Below, one piece after another: positions 12,032-22,825 of a DNA stretch of 64,000 bases. The notes beneath the pieces are model-generated. The model made no database searches and was not told where the DNA came from. It was given only the letters and a program-made list of their open reading frames with translations. This stretch comes from Sabethes cyaneus (taxonomy: Eukaryota > Arthropoda > Insecta > Diptera > Culicidae). The DNA lies in the NCBI RefSeq assembly GCF_943734655.1, contig NC_071354.1:9642001-9706000 (forward strand). Direction: 5' to 3'. How positions within the stretch are numbered: position 1 is the first letter of the stretch; each line of letters begins with the position of its first letter. A program made the translations under genes and the position numbers.

Positions 12032-13005
12032 CATAGTGGTTTAAAATGCGAAAAATGCGAACCTCAGCATTTTCAAAGGGAAAACGTGAAAAAAAGCTAC
12101 ACTATTATTGGCAAAGTTGCTGTATATCATTAGAGCCAACTTTAGACAGGAATAAATTTTTGAGATACTAAAGGGAGATAAAAACTTTAGTTTTTTAATT
12201 ATTCGAAAAACAAAATATTTTCTTCGTCAAACTTGTAGAAAATAAAATTTCGAGAAATTTTGTCGAAGATACTTTGGCTCTATCTCTTTAAACAAACGGT
12301 CTAAAGTATGTTTTGTGTGAACAACACCTAAAAACTAAAAAAAATACACTTTACTCTTTTTAATGATATTTTGAAAGCCCACTATGTTCTAGAAAGTTGC
12401 TTATATTTTAAAAACACACCATTTTGCTGAGTATGTCATAATAATAACTTGCAAAATGCAAAATGTTACCTTTTCATATGTTTACCATCTTTTCTACAAC
12501 TATTGACCACTTTCCGAGATATTGTGGTATGAAAAAGCACTATTTTTCATTAAAAAAGCCACAAAACCTGCATAAAACTTTAAGATATTATTATGACATG
12601 TTTAGCAAAATGGTGTGTTTTTAAAATATAAGAAACTTTCTAGAACATAGTGGGCCTTCAAAATCTCATTAAAAAAAGTAAAGTGTATTTTTTTAGTTTT
12701 TAGGTGTTGTTCATACAAAACATACTGTAGACTATTTGTTTAAAGAGATAGAGCCAAAGTATCTTCTACAAAATTTCTCGTAATTTTATTTTCTACAAGT
12801 TTGCTGACGAAAATATTTTGTTTTTTCGAATAATTAAAAAATAAATTTTTTTTCACCCTTTAGGGTGGATTAATCAAAAATTTATTCCTGTCAAAATTTG
12901 CCTTTAATTATATACAACAACTTGGCTAATAATAGTGTAGCTTTTTATCACGATTTCCCTTTGAAAATGCTGAGGTTCGCGTTTTACGCATTTTAAATCA
13001 CTGTG
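12032..13005. mobile_element. Transib-like non-autonomous palindrome
   Basis: The ends read CATAGTGGTTTAAAATGCG and, inverted, CACAGTGATTTAAAATGCG. A 5-bp duplication CGCAG flanks it (12027-12031 and 13006-13010). The arms form a near-complete palindrome with repeated blocks such as CACTATGTTCTAGAAAGTTG and AAAATATTTTCTTCGTCAAA. There is no coding sequence. A heptamer-like CACWRTG terminus with a 5-bp GC-rich target is characteristic of Transib elements. The insertion splits the Jockey-like RT. Confidence 0.75.
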
Positions 13006-13302
13006 CGCAGAGTCCAAGTTAGATGATAGGAATACCACACCAATGAAGCATTTTCGAGAATTGGTGCAAAATACAGCGATTTAAGGCAGTAAGGCTCCGT
13101 GAAGTTTCTAGAGAGCTTTGATATAGATCCTAGTTTCCGATTCGCTTTGGCAACTATCGCAGATCGATGCTGATCGAATGACAATTTTTGATCCCATCCA
13201 CACCAAAATCGCTCACTTGGTCTGTCCTTTGTAGTACAACACTATCGATTCTATAGACGAATATAATAGGGAAATGATTGCGGTTGTACGTCATGACGAC
13301 AC

Positions 13303-13654
13303 TGTAGGGAACATGCCAGGCTAAATAAATTAGCGAGCTAATGATTCTAGATCGATTGAATCATTTGTTTCAGTGCAACTAAAATTCATACATACATATG
13401 GCATTCCGAAAGTTCGAAAGAACGATAGAACGAACATACATTGTGTGACTCGAGACTCTCACAGACTTCGTGAAATGAATAGTACGACAAAGAGGGAGAT
13501 CTAAGATCGCCCGAAAAGAGACGCACGGATATGAGAGTATTAATATCGTACCCGAAACGAGCGCGTCAGTTTTTAGACGAACGTAGACGTTAGCGGACGT
13601 TGTTGTTCCGAATTCCTGAGGGCTCGGTCGGAGGCAACCGAGACGGACACTACA
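13303..13654. mobile_element. solo LTR, 352 bp
   Basis: It begins TGTAGGGAACATGCC and ends GACGGACACTACA, so it has the TG...CA ends of an LTR. A perfect 5-bp duplication GACAC lies at 13298-13302 and 13655-13659. Removal joins the minus-strand RT frame LDSFVN... to ...HFPIIFVYRIDSV. Five-base duplications fit BEL/Pao or some Ty3/gypsy families. The matching internal region is not in this window, so recombination between two LTRs is inferred. Confidence 0.8.
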
Positions 13655-14571
13655 GACACTTCTTGGAATGCTATTCGTTAGTCGATTTCGTCTGCCCTAA
13701 TTAACGAAGCTATCCAGAAGATCTTGTAGGTGGCTGCAATCATCAGGTGAATGAACTTCATAAAACATCTTCAAATCATCCGCATATGCTAACTTGCAAC
13801 CTGAGTCAAGCATGAGTACAATACCGTTGATATAGAGAATAAATAGTAGCGGGCCCAAGTTGCTACCCTGCGGCACAACGGATGCATTGTCGAATGGTTC
13901 CGATGTATGCGTATTCAATCGTACACGAAGGGTTCTACCGACCTGTCCGAAACGTGTCCGAGCGTAGAGGACTTTCTCCTACGTGAGCTTACTGAATATG
14001 GGAAAAAGTTGGAGGGATTTTTTATGGGGGCGTATAAAAATTCAGATTGCAAGACTGCTTAAAAGAGCACCTTGGGGGTAAAGATTTGTTCGGTCTGACG
14101 CTCAAACTTTTAAAGCAAAAAATCAAAAGAGTAGCTCAATAATAGTGAGTTCCTAGTGGTAACAGCTTGAAGAACTAAAGGTAGCAAGAAGCTTGGTATG
14201 CTGACATCCCCCACTTAGTCAACCCATCGCTTGTAATAAGGTAAAACAATCGGTGACCTGCTTAGACTGCTTAAAACTGGTTATTTACCCTACTATGCTT
14301 TACAGCACCAGAATTCCGACACGAGAAACTTTTTGACGTAGAACTACGTCTTTGTTTACTATACTGGGACTGGGACTGGGTAGCACTTTGGGAATACGAA
14401 AACAGAAGTGTAACGTTTGAATGAAAGATTTCAAATGATAATAACTACTAAACTACTGAACGAAAGTGAACAATTTATATGCCGTTGGATAGATAGAATG
14501 ATCGGAAATTTTATGGAGGGCGTAAGAGGGGGGGCTCCTATACAAATGAAACACAAATTTCCTCAAAAATC

Positions 14572-15662
14572 CCCCAATATTTAGTGAACGGGACATTCAT
14601 TAGCGGTTGCTCAGCTGTAGATATTTGCATAGACTCCCAGGCATTTAAGTGTGACGATTTTCTCACATTTTTTAACATTTTTGCACTGTCCCAGTCTATT
14701 TGATGTTGAAGACTAATGGCATGCATCGCCACACTGGAGTCGTTTATGCGTTTGTTCTCTGTTGCATTCCTATGCTCCTTTATCCTGGCTTGGATTTTAC
14801 GACGAGTTTGGCCGATGTATATTGACGGGCAGTCTTTACAGTTGATTTGGTAGATTCCTGACCTATCTTTGGTAGGAACCTTATCCTTCGCGTTGCACAG
14901 TGAATCACGTATGGTAGTATTACTTTTGTAAACCGCGTGATAGCCATGTCGTTTTAAAATATTTTTTATCGGGTTTGTGATTTTGGGATAAAACGGTATG
15001 CTGATTCTTTCGATGTTCTCCCTCTCTGGCTGTAGTGTGGTAACATTTTGTTTATGTTTCTTGCGTTCATGTACCCGGATGATTCTGTCGACAAACTGTT
15101 TGTCGTATCCATTAATTTTGGCAGCTTTATATATATTTTCTTTTTCTGCTATGAAGTCTTCTTCTTCCATAGGGATATGGACAAGACGGTGTGCCATGGA
15201 ATGGAAGGCCGCTTGTTTTTGGGCGCCAAAATGATTGGAATCAGATGTGATGTATCGATCTGTGGACGTTGGTTTTCTATAGATTCCGAATTTCAGAGTG
15301 TTGTCCTGTTTCTTGGTTATTAACAGGTCAAAGAAAGGTAATTTTCCATCCGCTTCTTTTTCCACTGTAAATTTTATGGTGGGGTATCGAGAATTTAGTA
15401 AATCTAGAGTTTGCGGCAGGTGCCTTTCTTTTACGATCGCGAAAACATCATCGACATACCGTTTCCAGACTCTGGGGAAAAGCTTTTCCTTTCCCAATTC
15501 GACTTCAAAGTCACTCATGAACGCTTCAGCCAGGAGGGGTGAGAGTTTACTCCCCATTCTAAGGCCAAATTCTTGTTTGAAGATTTTTTCCCTAAATGTG
15601 AAGAAGTTCTGGCTCATACATTCTTTCACCACCGTTATGTAAGCTTCGATGTGAATGGGGGG
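14572..15662 (-). pseudogene. Penelope-like RT and GIY-YIG endonuclease, 5'-truncated
   Basis: The minus-strand frame is open for more than 350 codons. RT boxes: FGLRMGSKLSPLLAEAFMSD, catalytic WKRYVDDVFAIV, and LPFFDLLITK with FGIYRKPTSTDRYI. A basic linker (RKKHKQ) follows, then a GIY-YIG module with SGIYQINCKDCPSIYIGQT and RRKIQARIKEHRNA. Penelope-like elements are the known group combining this RT type with a C-terminal GIY-YIG nuclease. The N-terminal RT fingers are lost, probably by 5' truncation at insertion. The apparent C-terminal residues after KYWG come from flanking DNA past 14572. No internal stop is seen, so the copy is fairly young. Confidence 0.88.
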
Positions 15663-15813
15663 AGCCCGATTTCTCTCTAAATGTTACCTCTCTAAATGAA
15701 ACCGGTCGGTTTAAAAGGTAAACTATCCGTTTGTAAGAACTATTAGTGTTATGTCCCGTTCACTAAATATTGAGTTATCGGTTCTTACGTTGGCATAAAA
15801 ATAGTTTTTGTAG
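14572..15813 (-). mobile_element. Penelope-like element, truncated
   Basis: A 13-bp duplication TTCCTCAAAAATC flanks the insertion (14559-14571 and 15814-15826). It lies in an older repeat that continues on either side (gggggctcctatacaaatg to the left, tagaactaatcaagcaaatgg to the right). It encodes a C-terminal RT plus GIY-YIG nuclease on the minus strand. The last coding segment is repeated in inverted orientation at the opposite end: 14577-14597 against 15751-15771, TGTCCCGTTCACTAAATATT. The 5' half of the RT is missing. Confidence 0.85.
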
Positions 15814-15826
15814 TTCCTCAAAAATC

Positions 15827-17280
15827 TAGAACTAATCAAGCAAATGGAACCAAATTTGGCATGTGGGGGTTTTACAAAGCAGGAATTTTTTCTATGTTCT
15901 ACTGAAACCCCTCACCCCTGTGGTAGGAAGATAAGGACTCTCATTTCAACAGAAATTTTTTGCGTATGTGCCATATTTTCTGCTATGTAACTAACGGTAA
16001 GCTGTGAAAGTAAACTAGTAAAACCTTCTCGGAGCAAAAGACAGTGAATCGACGCCACTAACTTACAGGTCTGTTGCCATGCATGTCAAAAGAGAAGGAC
16101 ATTCGAATGGCACATCATATTTGCGATGAACGTGCTTTGGTTTTAATGTTTTTTGTAACCAATGGCCCTTTTAAAGGCCACAAGCGAGTTAAAGTAAGAT
16201 TATTGAAACATGTCAAGCTACGTACGCATAATCATATTTAATACAATAATCTGTAGGCTGGCCATTCATTACTATTTCAACCTTTATGATGAACACAAGT
16301 GATTTTTAAAAGTAATCTCTATGTCTCAATGGTTGCAGGCGTTGTACTTACAAACCCCCGTCCACGTATTTTCAAAGCCACCATTGCATTCAATGAAAAA
16401 ATGAATCTGAATATTTCGCTCTTCTCTTTTAAACATTCACTTATAAACATACTCAACAACAAAGGAATATCAACTTTTTCGTATCTTTTGGCTAATAGAA
16501 AACTAAATTTGAATATTGTAAATACATATAAAGCGAAACGTACGATTTGCATGTAAGATTTATTCAAGACGGTATATATTTTCGACCTTGTATCCATTAC
16601 ATCTTTCGAGCCAAATAGCTGGTTGAAGCTGGTTGATCCAGAGCCAAAATTGATTGATACACACGAGTATCTCATCTATTAGCCAGTATTTGCGGTCGGT
16701 CGACTCTGACAGTTTTCATCCCCATTGGATGGGGCGAGTCAGCACGACACTCCAGATGAGTGAGATGATTCCGTTTTATTAGTGCCTTCATTCATGTATG
16801 TATGTATACATATAACGCATGACCTTTGCCGATTTGCTTCATAAACGACAGCTGCTTAGGCAGGCACAATCTTCTTAGACAGTAATTAATTCTTAAACGT
16901 GGTTAATCGTAAAAATTTAAGTTACGACTTGGAATTGAATCACATTAGTTTTACACTACTCTAATTAAAAATGATTATGGTACTAACGTTTTCACCTTAA
17001 TCAAAACTAACAATAAATTTTCAAATACTCATTAGAAAATAGCATCGTTTCGATCGAGTATTTTCTCTAGATATTTTTCCTCAAGTAGAGTAAATATTTG
17101 AAGTGTTTGACAGAATATCCATCTTAATTCATTAAAAAACAAAGTTTAGGTGCTGAACTTCGATTTTGAAACTTGGCCTTCTGGATTTATACAACAGATT
17201 TCGTAGCCAGCTATAGGCAGCTTTTAATTCCATCATTGTAAAATTTCACTGATTCGGATCAATCACTGAGTGCAACCATT
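15827..17280. other. no gene seen
   Basis: The first ~170 bases are the right half of the repeat split by the Penelope-like element. At 16365-16440 a block containing GAATATTTCGCTCTTCT also occurs at 52830-52890, so it is repeated DNA. The 118-codon minus frame at 16675-16319 overlaps that block and shows no domain. The rest is unassigned AT-rich sequence. Confidence 0.4.
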
Positions 17281-17289
17281 GATATGTGC

Positions 17290-17475
17290 AATCAGTCTAA
17301 GCTGAGCTAAGCTAACAGACTCCGCAGCCAACTGTAAGAGTACAGGACAATTGCAGCGCTAGGGATACGATCCTATAGACACTTACAGCCTCTCCCAGAC
17401 GAGATTCGAACGTCCGACGCCTGGCTTATTAACCCAGTGTCGTATTTCGAGGCCCACTGGAAGGCTTCATTTTAA
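17290..17475 (-). repeat. tRNA-derived SINE fragment
   Basis: The minus strand contains GGGTTAATAAGCC and then GTTCGAATCTCGTCTGGGAG, an internal pol III B-box-like sequence, followed by a GAGAGGCTGTAAGTGTC tail. The stretch AGCCTCTCCCAG.CGAGATTCGAAC recurs at 33450-33475. This fits a tRNA-related SINE with a decayed A box. It is not a tRNA gene, because no cloverleaf can be drawn. Confidence 0.55.
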
Positions 17476-19430
17476 TCCATTAGCCATCTTTTTGAAAAAT
17501 GGAATAATTTCCATGATTAACAGGCCACTGTTTTGATTTTGATTCTGATTCAAATGCTTCAAATACCCCCAGCTAGGAAACTGAATTCTCTTCTGCGGTG
17601 GGGATTTGCAAAAACATAATTACTCATAAAGTGATATGATTTTGTGTGCACTACTGGGATTGACTGACCAGTCGTGCTTCTACGCGAGCAAAAAAAATCT
17701 CCCCGCTTGCCGTTCACGGAAAACGTTCTACCCCAGCGATAGGCGGTAGTTTTCCGCTGGTGGAAATTTGCCTTTCCAAGGAAGGGTGAGAAGGGTGCGC
17801 ACCGCCAGCAGAAGCAGCAGCAGCAGCAGCATCTCTGGCGGCTGGTTGTCTGGAAATAGTTGCAACATTCTGAAAGCACAAGCGCACATCCGAGTTCTGG
17901 ACGAAACCTACCGATTTTGCCAATAGAGCTGCGAAAGTTCATATTCCCGATCGGCGGGACATCTGCTGGGAAATGGTTGAAGTGAAGTGAATTGAAGGGA
18001 ATTTACGACGTGATTTGGTTTTCCGAGGTCGTTTCAACACCCATTAATTTGTTCGGGTGACATAAATTTACTCTGGATGGATTTCCAACTAAAAAAAGAG
18101 ATGTCACGCTTATCATTTTCTAAACAAAGACGTAGATTTGAAAATTTTGAAAATTGTTTAAACAAAAAGTATAAAGACAAATGTATAAAAAATATAAAAA
18201 TAAGTACAGATTTTATTTCGAAATGCAAAATATCGTGGAAACCGTGGTGACAATGGTCTTCAGAATTGATCTTTATTGAATATTTGAATATATAGAAAAA
18301 TGATGAGGTGAAAGCTTAAAATAACAGCACACCAATGAATTTTATTTATCTTATAATTCGTTTTATACCATTTGATGAAAAAATTACTACGCGAGAGCAC
18401 TCTAGCGTAATCGACTGAACTACAACCTGGTTCGAGTTTTCCAATGCGCATGTCAATTTTCACATAGTTTTCCTCCGCTTTCAAGGTGCTACGAACATAT
18501 CACTATTGAAGCATGGTTCGCTTTAGGTGAAGTATGCTGGTTGACCTAGTTTTCGATATCGCATGACCAAGCAACAGAAGCATTTGCTTTCATTCGACCT
18601 GGAAACACAATGACCGTAGGAAACACTTGATGGGTTTCTAATACTGTTAGCTAGGTTCAAGGGAGCTTAGGACACTTTGCTGAATGCAGAACGAAAATAA
18701 TACACTAATATAGCATTTGGTATTTGCGAAACAATCAGCTGTGTTTATTTTCATATGATCCAAGTAGTTTTTATTATAAAACGATAAATTTTTGACATAT
18801 TGAACGGTTTAAGGGTATGAAATCTGTCAATCAATGATCAAAGTAAACGGTGCGGTGAGAAACAACAGTTGGTACGGAGATCGGTCTTCCACGAGGAAAT
18901 CAAATTCGCTTCTGTGGAAGGGAAGCCAAAAAAGGATGAATAAATTCCAATAAGTTATATCATGCAAAAAAGAATGAGCAGGACATAATCATTGTATTAT
19001 TCAGTATTTACCATGTACTTTCATAAGAGTGTTGGAACCAGCCGGGGCCGGGGAAGGGATACCGACCGAAGCTTTTCCTCTAGCGATGGAAATTTGGGCT
19101 TCTTTTCAGCTGGAAAATCGATGTGGCGTTTTAGTGGTGTTCGTCTGTGTGTGTGTGATTCGATTCGGAAAATATAATAACATTGCACTGTCTCGCGGGA
19201 GTTCCCGCGGATGATGCAGAGATGATGGTTGTCAATGAATGGAACCAAAGTGCTCCGATCCCATGCTCGAGTTTGCGCAGTTCCGTGTAATGAGCTTCGG
19301 AGTGCTTTACCGCTAGCTTTTCTTGCATGAAAGTTACAGTCATGCTGTGGGGTGCAAGGATAAAACATGCAAGTTTAAAATGATAAAATGGGAATTGAAG
19401 CAGAAATTTTCTCCTTTGGACATTTGACTA
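17476..19430. other. no supported gene; short AGC repeat
   Basis: A CAG/AGC run (about 17807-17832) creates a poly-Cys/Ala frame on the minus strand; I do not regard it as coding. Base composition between 17560 and 18010 is less AT-rich than its surroundings and may be old unique DNA or an unrecognised exon or UTR, but nothing confirms that. Confidence 0.35.
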
Positions 19431-19439
19431 TGCGATTTA

Positions 19440-19860
19440 TTTTTGAACTACTTGAATTTTACGACTTTTACTTTAAAAGTTTTTGGTTTTCGGACTCCTC
19501 GACTTTTTTACTTTTTGATGTTCCGACTTTTCGGCTCTATTTACCGTTTCGACTATTCGACTCATCGCATTTTCAACTTGTTATCGATAAACTTTCCAAC
19601 TTTTCGACTTACCGACTTTTTTTCTTGGAACTTTTCGACTTTCTGGCTTCTTTACTCTTAGAATTTTTGACTTGACAACTTTGCGTTTCATACTTTTCAA
19701 AATTTCGACTCGTCGACCTTCCACTTCCCTATTTATCAAATTTGCGTAATTTCGATTTGACGTTACACGATGTTTCGTTTTATCACTTTTTTAATTTTTC
19801 GGCTTTCTAATTTTTACACTTTTCTCGACTCGATTTTTCGCCTTCTCAACTTCGAGTTCT
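19440..19860. repeat. decayed short-word array (cgactttt)
   Basis: Variants of a 7-9-base word (ttcgactttt, ccgacttttc, tcgactcg) are strung together for ~400 bases with irregular spacing. Similar arrays built on other words occur at 39175-39300, 42230-42880, 57840-58090 and 60955-61120. No coding capacity. Confidence 0.7.
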
Positions 19861-20004
19861 GAGAAAAAGAAAAAGATTAAAGAAGATCGGTAGAAGCAGA
19901 GACAGAGGGAAATGCCGGCAGAACGCGAAGAAGCGGGGAAAACGGCGAAGAATAGAGTGAGAGACCCCAACCTCGCCGGATCCGGAGCAAAGGCGACGCT
20001 CCGA

Positions 20005-20629
20005 TTGTTGGAGTGAAGGGCGACAAGATAACGTATACCGAGCTGCTCAAGAAAATGAGGGATGACCCGAAGCTGAAAGAGCTAGGCGAAAATGTCGTGA
20101 AAACCCGGAGAACCCAGAGCGGCGAGTTGCTCTTCGAGCTCAAGAGAGACCCGGAGGTGAAGAGCGCGGCCTTCAAGGTGCTTGTCGAGACAGCGCTCGG
20201 TAGCGAAGCTCAAGTAAAAGCTTTGTCTCAGGAGACGATCGTTGAAGCAAAACACCTGGACGAGGTCACAACAGAGAGTGAGGTGAAAGCGGTGCTGACA
20301 AGAGCGGAATACCTGGGCGACGTTCCAATGTCTATTCGGCTGCGGAAGGCAGTATGCAGACGGCGTTGATTCGTCTGTCTAACGCTTTGCTTCTGAAGAT
20401 GGACAGAGTCAAGACCGGATGGGCGGTGGTTAGTTTTAGAGACATCCCCCGAGAATACAAAGAAATGACGAGATGCTATAAGTGCATGGACTTCGGTCAC
20501 CTGGCGAGAAATTGTCCGAGCCCCGACAAATCGAAGTTGTGTCGCAAATGCGGCAATGAGGGACATGTTGCGAAGAACTGCAATAAGCAACGGAGGTGTA
20601 TATTGTGCAAGCAAGACAATGACCACGTG
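20005..20629 (+). pseudogene. R1-like ORF1 (Gag-like) with CCHC knuckles, copy B
   Basis: GDKITYTELLKKMRDDPKLK begins the typical R1 ORF1 core, followed by TRRTQSGELLFELKRD. One frame change near 20350 shifts to the frame carrying RVKTGWAVVSFRDI. Two CCHC zinc knuckles follow: CYKCMDFGHLARNC and CRKCGNEGHVAKNC. The first half of a third, CILCKQDNDHV, is interrupted by the gypsy LTR at 20630. The product would bind the element's RNA. Frame break plus insertion make it a pseudogene. Confidence 0.85.
20625..20629. repeat. target duplication ACGTG, left copy
   Basis: ACGTG directly precedes the 5' LTR and is repeated at 28905-28909 right after the 3' LTR. Both lie in R1 copy B coding sequence. 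Confidence 0.9.
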
Positions 20630-20729
20630 TGTAGGATCGTAGCAATCATAGAAATGTATATAATGACAAGTTGGCAGAATAAACTTTACTTCTATTCAGA
20701 CTCCCGTTGTATCAAGACACGTTTCTACA
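20630..20729 (+). repeat. 5' LTR, 100 bp
   Basis: TGTAGGATCG...CGTTTCTACA, with the short inverted ends TGTAG/CTACA. It differs from the 3' LTR at one position that I can see (T versus C near base 28). Confidence 0.93.
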
Positions 20730-20750
20730 AATTTGGCGACGAGAATAAAA
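20730..20750 (+). promoter_or_regulatory. probable primer-binding site
   Basis: AATTTGGCGACGAG starts right after the 5' LTR, where the tRNA primer-binding site of a gypsy element is expected. I did not match it to a specific tRNA. Confidence 0.45.
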
Positions 20751-20924
20751 CGGAAAAACCAAAACCTGAAACTGGAAGCAGAAGTTAACAAGAAAATGGC
20801 ATGGCCAATGGTAAATGAAAAAAAAAAATGAAATTTCTGAGAAGCTTTAGAGTGCTTGACATTAAGAAAAAAAAGAACTCCGAGGATCAGTAGCTATCCT
20901 GCGGTAAAAAAAAACTGTTCCTAA

Positions 20925-21125
20925 AGTGGAATGGCAGTAGACAATAACAAATCCTTGGCGAACCTTGGATACCGAAAATTCAATTAATCCTTGGCGATCC
21001 TTGGATGTTAAAATATATCCTTAGCGATCTTTGGATATAAAGCGTAAAACAAGTCCCTGGCGATCCTTGGATGCGAAAGACAGAATAGATCCTGGGCGAT
21101 CCTCGGATCTTGTTACATGTAACAT
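20925..21125 (+). repeat. leader repeats of the gypsy element
   Basis: Seven or so imperfect copies of TCCTTGGCGATCCTTGGAT-like words at 20-45 base spacing lie between the LTR and gag. They may be part of the packaging or leader region; that role is a guess. Confidence 0.55.
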
Positions 21126-21224
21126 TGGGCGAACCCAAGTTAAAATAAAAACATTTATGAAATGCACTCTAAGGTTTAAGTTCAGAAAATATTTTGAAAA
21201 TAGAAGACCTTATTTAGAAAAGTA

Positions 21225-21540
21225 ATGTCTTAAATTCAGGTAAACCCACTTGTCCCTCCATTCGTTGAGGACGCTGAAGGTTCGGTGTCCGTACGTTGGG
21301 AAAAATGGAGAGAACAATTTGAAGCTTACTTGGCATGGAAAGAAGTCAACGATCACGATGATAAATTTCGAACATTCATGATGTTTGGTGGTCCCGATAT
21401 CCGCAAGATAATTTGGAAAGATAATGAAATTGTAAATGTGATTGATAACCGATATCGAGTAGCAATGAATCTACTAGAGGAATATTTTGTACCTCGAGTT
21501 TCCAAAACGTTTGAACGCCAAAAATTTCGTCAGATGCAGC
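21225..21540 (+). pseudogene. gypsy gag, N-terminal part
   Basis: In one frame: ATG at 21225, a TAA as codon 3, then VNPLVPPFVEDAEGSVSVRW, EQFEAYLAWKEVNDHDDKF and FERQKFRQMQ. The text breaks inside GATGCAGC at the hAT insertion and resumes in frame at 25013 with QPRATEKLDTFVLRLKQQAI. This is the capsid-type Gag of Ty3/gypsy elements, which forms the virus-like particle. Confidence 0.8.
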
Positions 21541-22146
21541 CAGTCTTGGCATATCACTGAGGTGCAACACCAATATGTAAGTGTATTTCTTACACTGCGG
21601 AGATCGATACAGTCGCACCGGCGCGCATAAAATGAACGCTTGCTTAAAGGGATTAGCAAGCAAAGTGTATAGCTGTGTGTGCGTGAAACAACAGCGGTGC
21701 AATTTAGAATCACACACCCAACAAATACGCCACTCAAGAGCCCGTATGTTCTCTCACCACAAATCGCACTGGTGTGCACTACTCTGCAGAGCTTTCACTG
21801 GCGCTTCGTTTTCGATGCAGCAGAGCATTCACATTCTGTCTCTGCAGAAAAAATTCAAGTTGTCTGTATGGTGTGCGGTCAATTTGACCGCAAAAATCAA
21901 ATTGCCATATCTCAGTCAAAACTTAGAAAGGTATTTTAATAGACTGTTTGCATATTTTTTGTACCCAGGTGCCACGACCGTGATAACCATTTCTTTATAA
22001 ACAATTTATTAAGGACGATAAAAAACTTTGCTATTTTGCTAGATTTTTTTCTAATTCAGGGTGTAAATCAAATTGTATCGCCGATAGAAGTATGACGTTA
22101 TGCTGATTTTTGTAAGTTTAAAGTTTTCTCGCGCGCCTGTAAAATA

Positions 22147-22825
22147 CAGTGGAATTTCGATTTTGGCACAGACCGATTTTGGCAACAAAAGTAATCGTTT
22201 TTGGCAACAAGACGTATTTCGCTTCCAAAGATATGCTTAAATACCAATCAATTTCCGCATGCATGTTCAAAATGACCCAAAATGATGACATCAGTAAGTG
22301 CATGAAAAAACAATTGTAGTTGTGGAATGTTTTGAAAGGTAATATTCTTATGGACGTAGGACTACGTCTTACCGCAGGGTGTCAAAAACTTGCTTGCGTC
22401 GTCTTGATAGATTTCGTCGGATTTTTTAATATAAAATGGTTGCAATCGTAAAAAATCATTTATGCATTAACTAGTTTTGACCCACTTTTATTAAATTTTT
22501 CAATAGGTTTGCACTTCCAAAAAGATGCTGAAATATTTATCAGTTTCCGCATACATGTTCGAAAGGACGAAAAAATGATGCCCTCAGTATATTCTTGAAA
22601 ACATTTTGTGGTTATAGAGTGTTTCAAATAATATTTTTATTGCCGTAGGACTACGTCTTACTCGAATAGCTCTCGAATAGTTACAATTGTAGAAAAATCG
22701 TTGATTATTCATATTTAGTCAATTTCTAACGCATTTATATTCAATTTTTTCATATTAAAAATGGATGTCAACTTTGGCATAGGCATAGGTGACACGCATT
22801 TGTTGTCAAATTCTGAATCCCACTG
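22147..22825. mobile_element. pogo/Tigger-type miniature element with internal duplication
   Basis: It starts CAGTGGAATTTCGATTTTGG and ends AATCCCACTG, with TA on each side (22145-22146, 22826-22827). CAGTGG ends and a TA target are typical of pogo-type mariner relatives. Inside, 22218-22372 is repeated at 22508-22660 (both end in gtaggactacgtctta), a direct duplication of ~155 bases. No coding. Confidence 0.7.

Larger units (their letters stand above)
11710..13970 (-). pseudogene. Jockey-like non-LTR retrotransposon, RT C-terminal half, twice interrupted
   Basis: Minus strand in order: 13970-13697 reads VGRTLRVRLNTHTSEPF, the VPQGSNLGPLLFILYING box and the catalytic KLAYADDLKMF; 13697-13655 and 13297-13100 continue through RTDQVSDFGV and FDQHRSAIVAKANRKLG; 13099-13006 reads FAPILENASLVWYSYHLTW; 12026-11720 reads RYRFLNLDTLETRH, then PITSTIRTFSMTEELFEFG, the usual C-terminus. 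Two insertions break it: a 352-bp solo LTR (13303-13654) and a 974-bp Transib-like palindrome (12032-13005). Removing each with one copy of its target duplication restores the expected RT text. The N-terminal half is absent. Confidence 0.85.

Noticed and set aside
16319..16675. 118-codon minus frame
   Set aside because: It overlaps DNA repeated at 52.83 kb and has no recognisable motif.
17388..17412. tRNA gene
   Set aside because: A B-box-like GTTCGAATC is present but no full cloverleaf or acceptor stem; a partial second copy at 33.45 kb indicates a SINE.
17714..17942. Cys/Ala-rich minus-strand frame
   Set aside because: Composition comes from an AGC trinucleotide run; no domain.
20925..21125. 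CRISPR-like array
   Set aside because: Repeats are imperfect and irregularly spaced, in a eukaryotic gypsy leader, without unique equal-length spacers.
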